A stretch of 64,000 nt of DNA. Origin: Sphingomonadaceae bacterium (lineage in GTDB: Bacteria > Pseudomonadota > Alphaproteobacteria > Sphingomonadales > Sphingomonadaceae). A model generated the notes under the pieces. It ran no database searches, was not told the origin of the DNA, and saw nothing but the letters and a program-made list of their open reading frames with translations. A program made the translations under genes and the position numbers. Below are positions 62,254 to 64,000 of this stretch, piece by piece. The number at the start of each line of letters is the position of its first letter. Within the stretch, counting starts at the first letter, position 1. The stretch covers positions 41,810 through 105,809 of the forward strand of contig JACKLA010000007.1 of assembly GCA_024236155.1 (NCBI GenBank), in the 5' to 3' direction.

Positions 62254-64000
62254 TTGCAAAAAAACTTCTTATTGTTGGCCAGCGTGGCGGCATTGGGACT
62301 TGCACAGGCGGCAGTCGCGCAGGACGATGATGAAATCGCAGCGGTTTTCGGCATGCGTGAGGCCGTGTTGGATATCAGCCTTTCACCCTCCGGCGACAAG
62401 ATCGCCTATATCGCGCCTGCCGGGCCATCGGCTGAAGCGGTTTTTGTGGTCGACCTTGCTGCGGGCGGCGAACCAAAGCCGATCACGCAACTTGCGGAGG
62501 AACACGCTAAGCTCACGAGCTGCGACTGGGCAACCGAGAGCAGGCTGGTGTGCGAAATTACCGGGATTCTGGTCGACGGCAGCACCACGATCGGTTTTTC
62601 CCGCATGATTGCGATTGGGGACGACGGCAATGAAGCGAAACTGCTGACCCAACGCGATTCGTCGCGATCGCTTGGGTTCAGGCAGAACGGGGGCGATGTT
62701 ATCGCGCTCGACCTTGAAGGCGAAGAGGACAAGATCCTGATGACTCGCCAATGGATCAAGGAAGTTACGATCAACACTCGGCTCGCCAACGACGAGGAAG
62801 GTTTAGGTGTCGATGAAGTTGATGTCGTAACCGGACGACGCAGCCGTCTGGAACGGCCGGACGAGGCGGCAGTTGGTTATGTAGCGGACGAAGACGGGCA
62901 GGTACGAATGAAGATCCGCCAACCCGAAGAAAGCGGCGGCATGCTCTCCAATCGCAGGATTTTCTATTATCGGGAGCCTGGAAAGAAATCTTGGGAGCTC
63001 CTGTCGAAAGTCGAGGTCGACAGCCAGAGCTATAACGGCCTCTACCCGGTGGCGGTCGAGAGCAAGAGCAATATTGCCTATGCATTCGCCAATCACAACG
63101 GTTACGAAGCGCTCTACACAATCCCCCTGGCCGTAGATGCCGAACCGGCGCTGCTTCTATCGCGTGACGATGCCGACATCGATCGCTTGATCCGGATCGG
63201 GCGTGACCGGCGGGTTGTAGGAGCTAGCTACGCGACCGAAAGACGGAGCAACCAATATTTTGATTCGGAGCTCAAGAAGCTTGCGGATGGCTTGCACAAC
63301 GCCTTGCCGGGCCGGCCGTTGATTACGATCGTCGGTGCCAGTTCGGATGAATCCAAGCTGATGATCGTCGCCGCCAGCGATACGGATCCGGGGCAAACCT
63401 ATCTCTACGACAAGGCAACCCGGAGGCTTGAACCGCTGTTGCCTCTGCGAAGCTTCATGTCGGATCGCACGTTGGCCGAAATGAAGCCGGTGACGTTCCC
63501 GGCGACCGATGGAACCACGATTCCGGGATATCTCACCTTGCCGCCCGGGTCGGATGGCAAGAACCTGCCCGCAATAGTCCTGCCTCACGGTGGACCGAGC
63601 GCGCGTGACGAGTGGGGTTTTGACTGGCTCGTCCAGTTCTTCGCCGCAAAAGGCTACGCAGTTTTGCAACCCAATTATCGCGGGTCGAGCGGCTATGGCA
63701 GCGACTGGTTCGGGCGGAACGGTTTTCAGGCCTGGCGAACTGCGATCGGCGATGTGAACGATGCCGGTCGCTGGTTGGTTGCAGAAGGCGTGGCTGACCC
63801 GGATCGCATGGCCATCGTTGGCTGGTCCTACGGGGGCTATGCCGCGCTTCAGTCGCAGGTCCTCGACCCGAAGCTGTACAAGGCAGTGGTTGCGATCGCG
63901 CCGGTTGCTGATCTTGAGCAGCTGCGTGATGAGGCGATGCGCTATACTTCCGGACGCCTTGTCGACGCATTTATCGGGCAAGGGCCACATGTCCGTGAAG
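62254..64000 (+). CDS. Exported S9-family (prolyl oligopeptidase/acylaminoacyl) peptidase, 3' end outside window
   Basis: An open frame of 582 codons, running off the window. TTG 62254 is the start, with AGGGGG about seven bases upstream and a signal peptide (KNFLLLASVAALGLAQAAVAQ). The N-terminal part is a beta-propeller-like domain (about residues 35-400). The alpha/beta hydrolase domain has PAIVLPHGGPSARDEWGFDWLVQFF, PNYRGSSGYG and IVGWSYGGYAALQS, placing catalytic Ser525. The aspartate and histidine lie beyond the end of the window. It should cleave peptides in the periplasm; the substrate is unknown. Confidence 0.88.
   Translation, partial: MQKNFLLLASVAALGLAQAAVAQDDDEIAAVFGMREAVLDISLSPSGDKIAYIAPAGPSAEAVFVVDLAAGGEPKPITQLAEEHAKLTSCDWATESRLVCEITGILVDGSTTIGFSRMIAIGDDGNEAKLLTQRDSSRSLGFRQNGGDVIALDLEGEEDKILMTRQWIKEVTINTRLANDEEGLGVDEVDVVTGRRSRLERPDEAAVGYVADEDGQVRMKIRQPEESGGMLSNRRIFYYREPGKKSWELLSKVEVDSQSYNGLYPVAVESKSNIAYAFANHNGYEALYTIPLAVDAEPALLLSRDDADIDRLIRIGRDRRVVGASYATERRSNQYFDSELKKLADGLHNALPGRPLITIVGASSDESKLMIVAASDTDPGQTYLYDKATRRLEPLLPLRSFMSDRTLAEMKPVTFPATDGTTIPGYLTLPPGSDGKNLPAIVLPHGGPSARDEWGFDWLVQFFAAKGYAVLQPNYRGSSGYGSDWFGRNGFQAWRTAIGDVNDAGRWLVAEGVADPDRMAIVGWSYGGYAALQSQVLDPKLYKAVVAIAPVADLEQLRDEAMRYTSGRLVDAFIGQGPHVRE

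Noticed and set aside
62254..64000. Frameshift or pseudogene in the S9 peptidase
   Set aside because: Translation from 62254 stays open to the window edge with catalytic motifs in order; the frame merely lacks a stop in the window.

Overview
The window is a contiguous, gene-dense stretch of GC-rich chromosome. It most likely comes from an alphaproteobacterium of the order Sphingomonadales, probably an Erythrobacteraceae-like member. This rests on recognised families rather than a database search: the EpsB-type transferase with PrsK, PrsR and PrsT of the XrtA/PEP-CTERM system, an ScfR-type regulator beside the 532-residue isocitrate lyase, PstA/PstC with enlarged N-terminal parts, a Coq4 protein, DUF6151, and short palindromic intergenic repeats of a kind common in sphingomonads. 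No plasmid, prophage, CRISPR or secretion-island hallmark is visible. It reads as ordinary core genome with a few unusual control regions.

Layout: 1-4801 carries a central-carbon block on the + strand (end of transketolase, gap, a small lipoprotein, pgk, a thioesterase, a 2OG-Fe(II) oxygenase and class I aldolase). 4815-11677 holds small exported proteins, thiE, efp, an inositol-monophosphatase-family enzyme, tRNA-Leu, an SLC13 transporter and an exported M20 peptidase. 11758-15135 is the glyoxylate-shunt locus: isocitrate lyase, a 57-residue companion gene and the divergent regulator. 15304-21935 is the exopolysaccharide/XrtA regulatory operon (transferase, PrsK, PrsR, PrsT) without an exosortase gene. 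21980-26474 has transporters, a DUF475 membrane protein and panB. 26481-32679 is the phosphate regulon phoR-pstCAB-phoU-phoB, with two good Pho-box candidates and no pstS.

32746-40368 contains twin tRNA-Glu genes, recJ and assorted enzymes. 40365-47957 is a branched-chain amino acid block on the minus strand (ilvB, ilvN, ilvC, DUF2200, DUF6151, an FMN 2-hydroxyacid dehydrogenase, leuA). It has a probable leucine leader peptide before leuA, a terminator-like hairpin before ilvB, and palindromic repeats in both ilv gaps. 47961-57800 is housekeeping (miaA, serB, nitroreductase, coq4, purL, xseB, ispA, coaD, ppiA). 57797-58066 is a 270-bp nested-palindrome element that supplies the stop codon of ppiA. 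58104-64000 has queA, an ABC-2 exporter, tgt and a truncated S9 peptidase.

How the genes work together: glycolysis/gluconeogenesis and the glyoxylate shunt feed central metabolism. The Pho operon appears to be autoregulated at two points. The branched-chain block seems to be controlled mainly through its 5' leaders. The strongest candidates for undescribed biology are the 270-bp element, the leuA leader, the ilvB hairpin and the 57-residue gene behind isocitrate lyase. I did not find a clearly novel multi-gene system.
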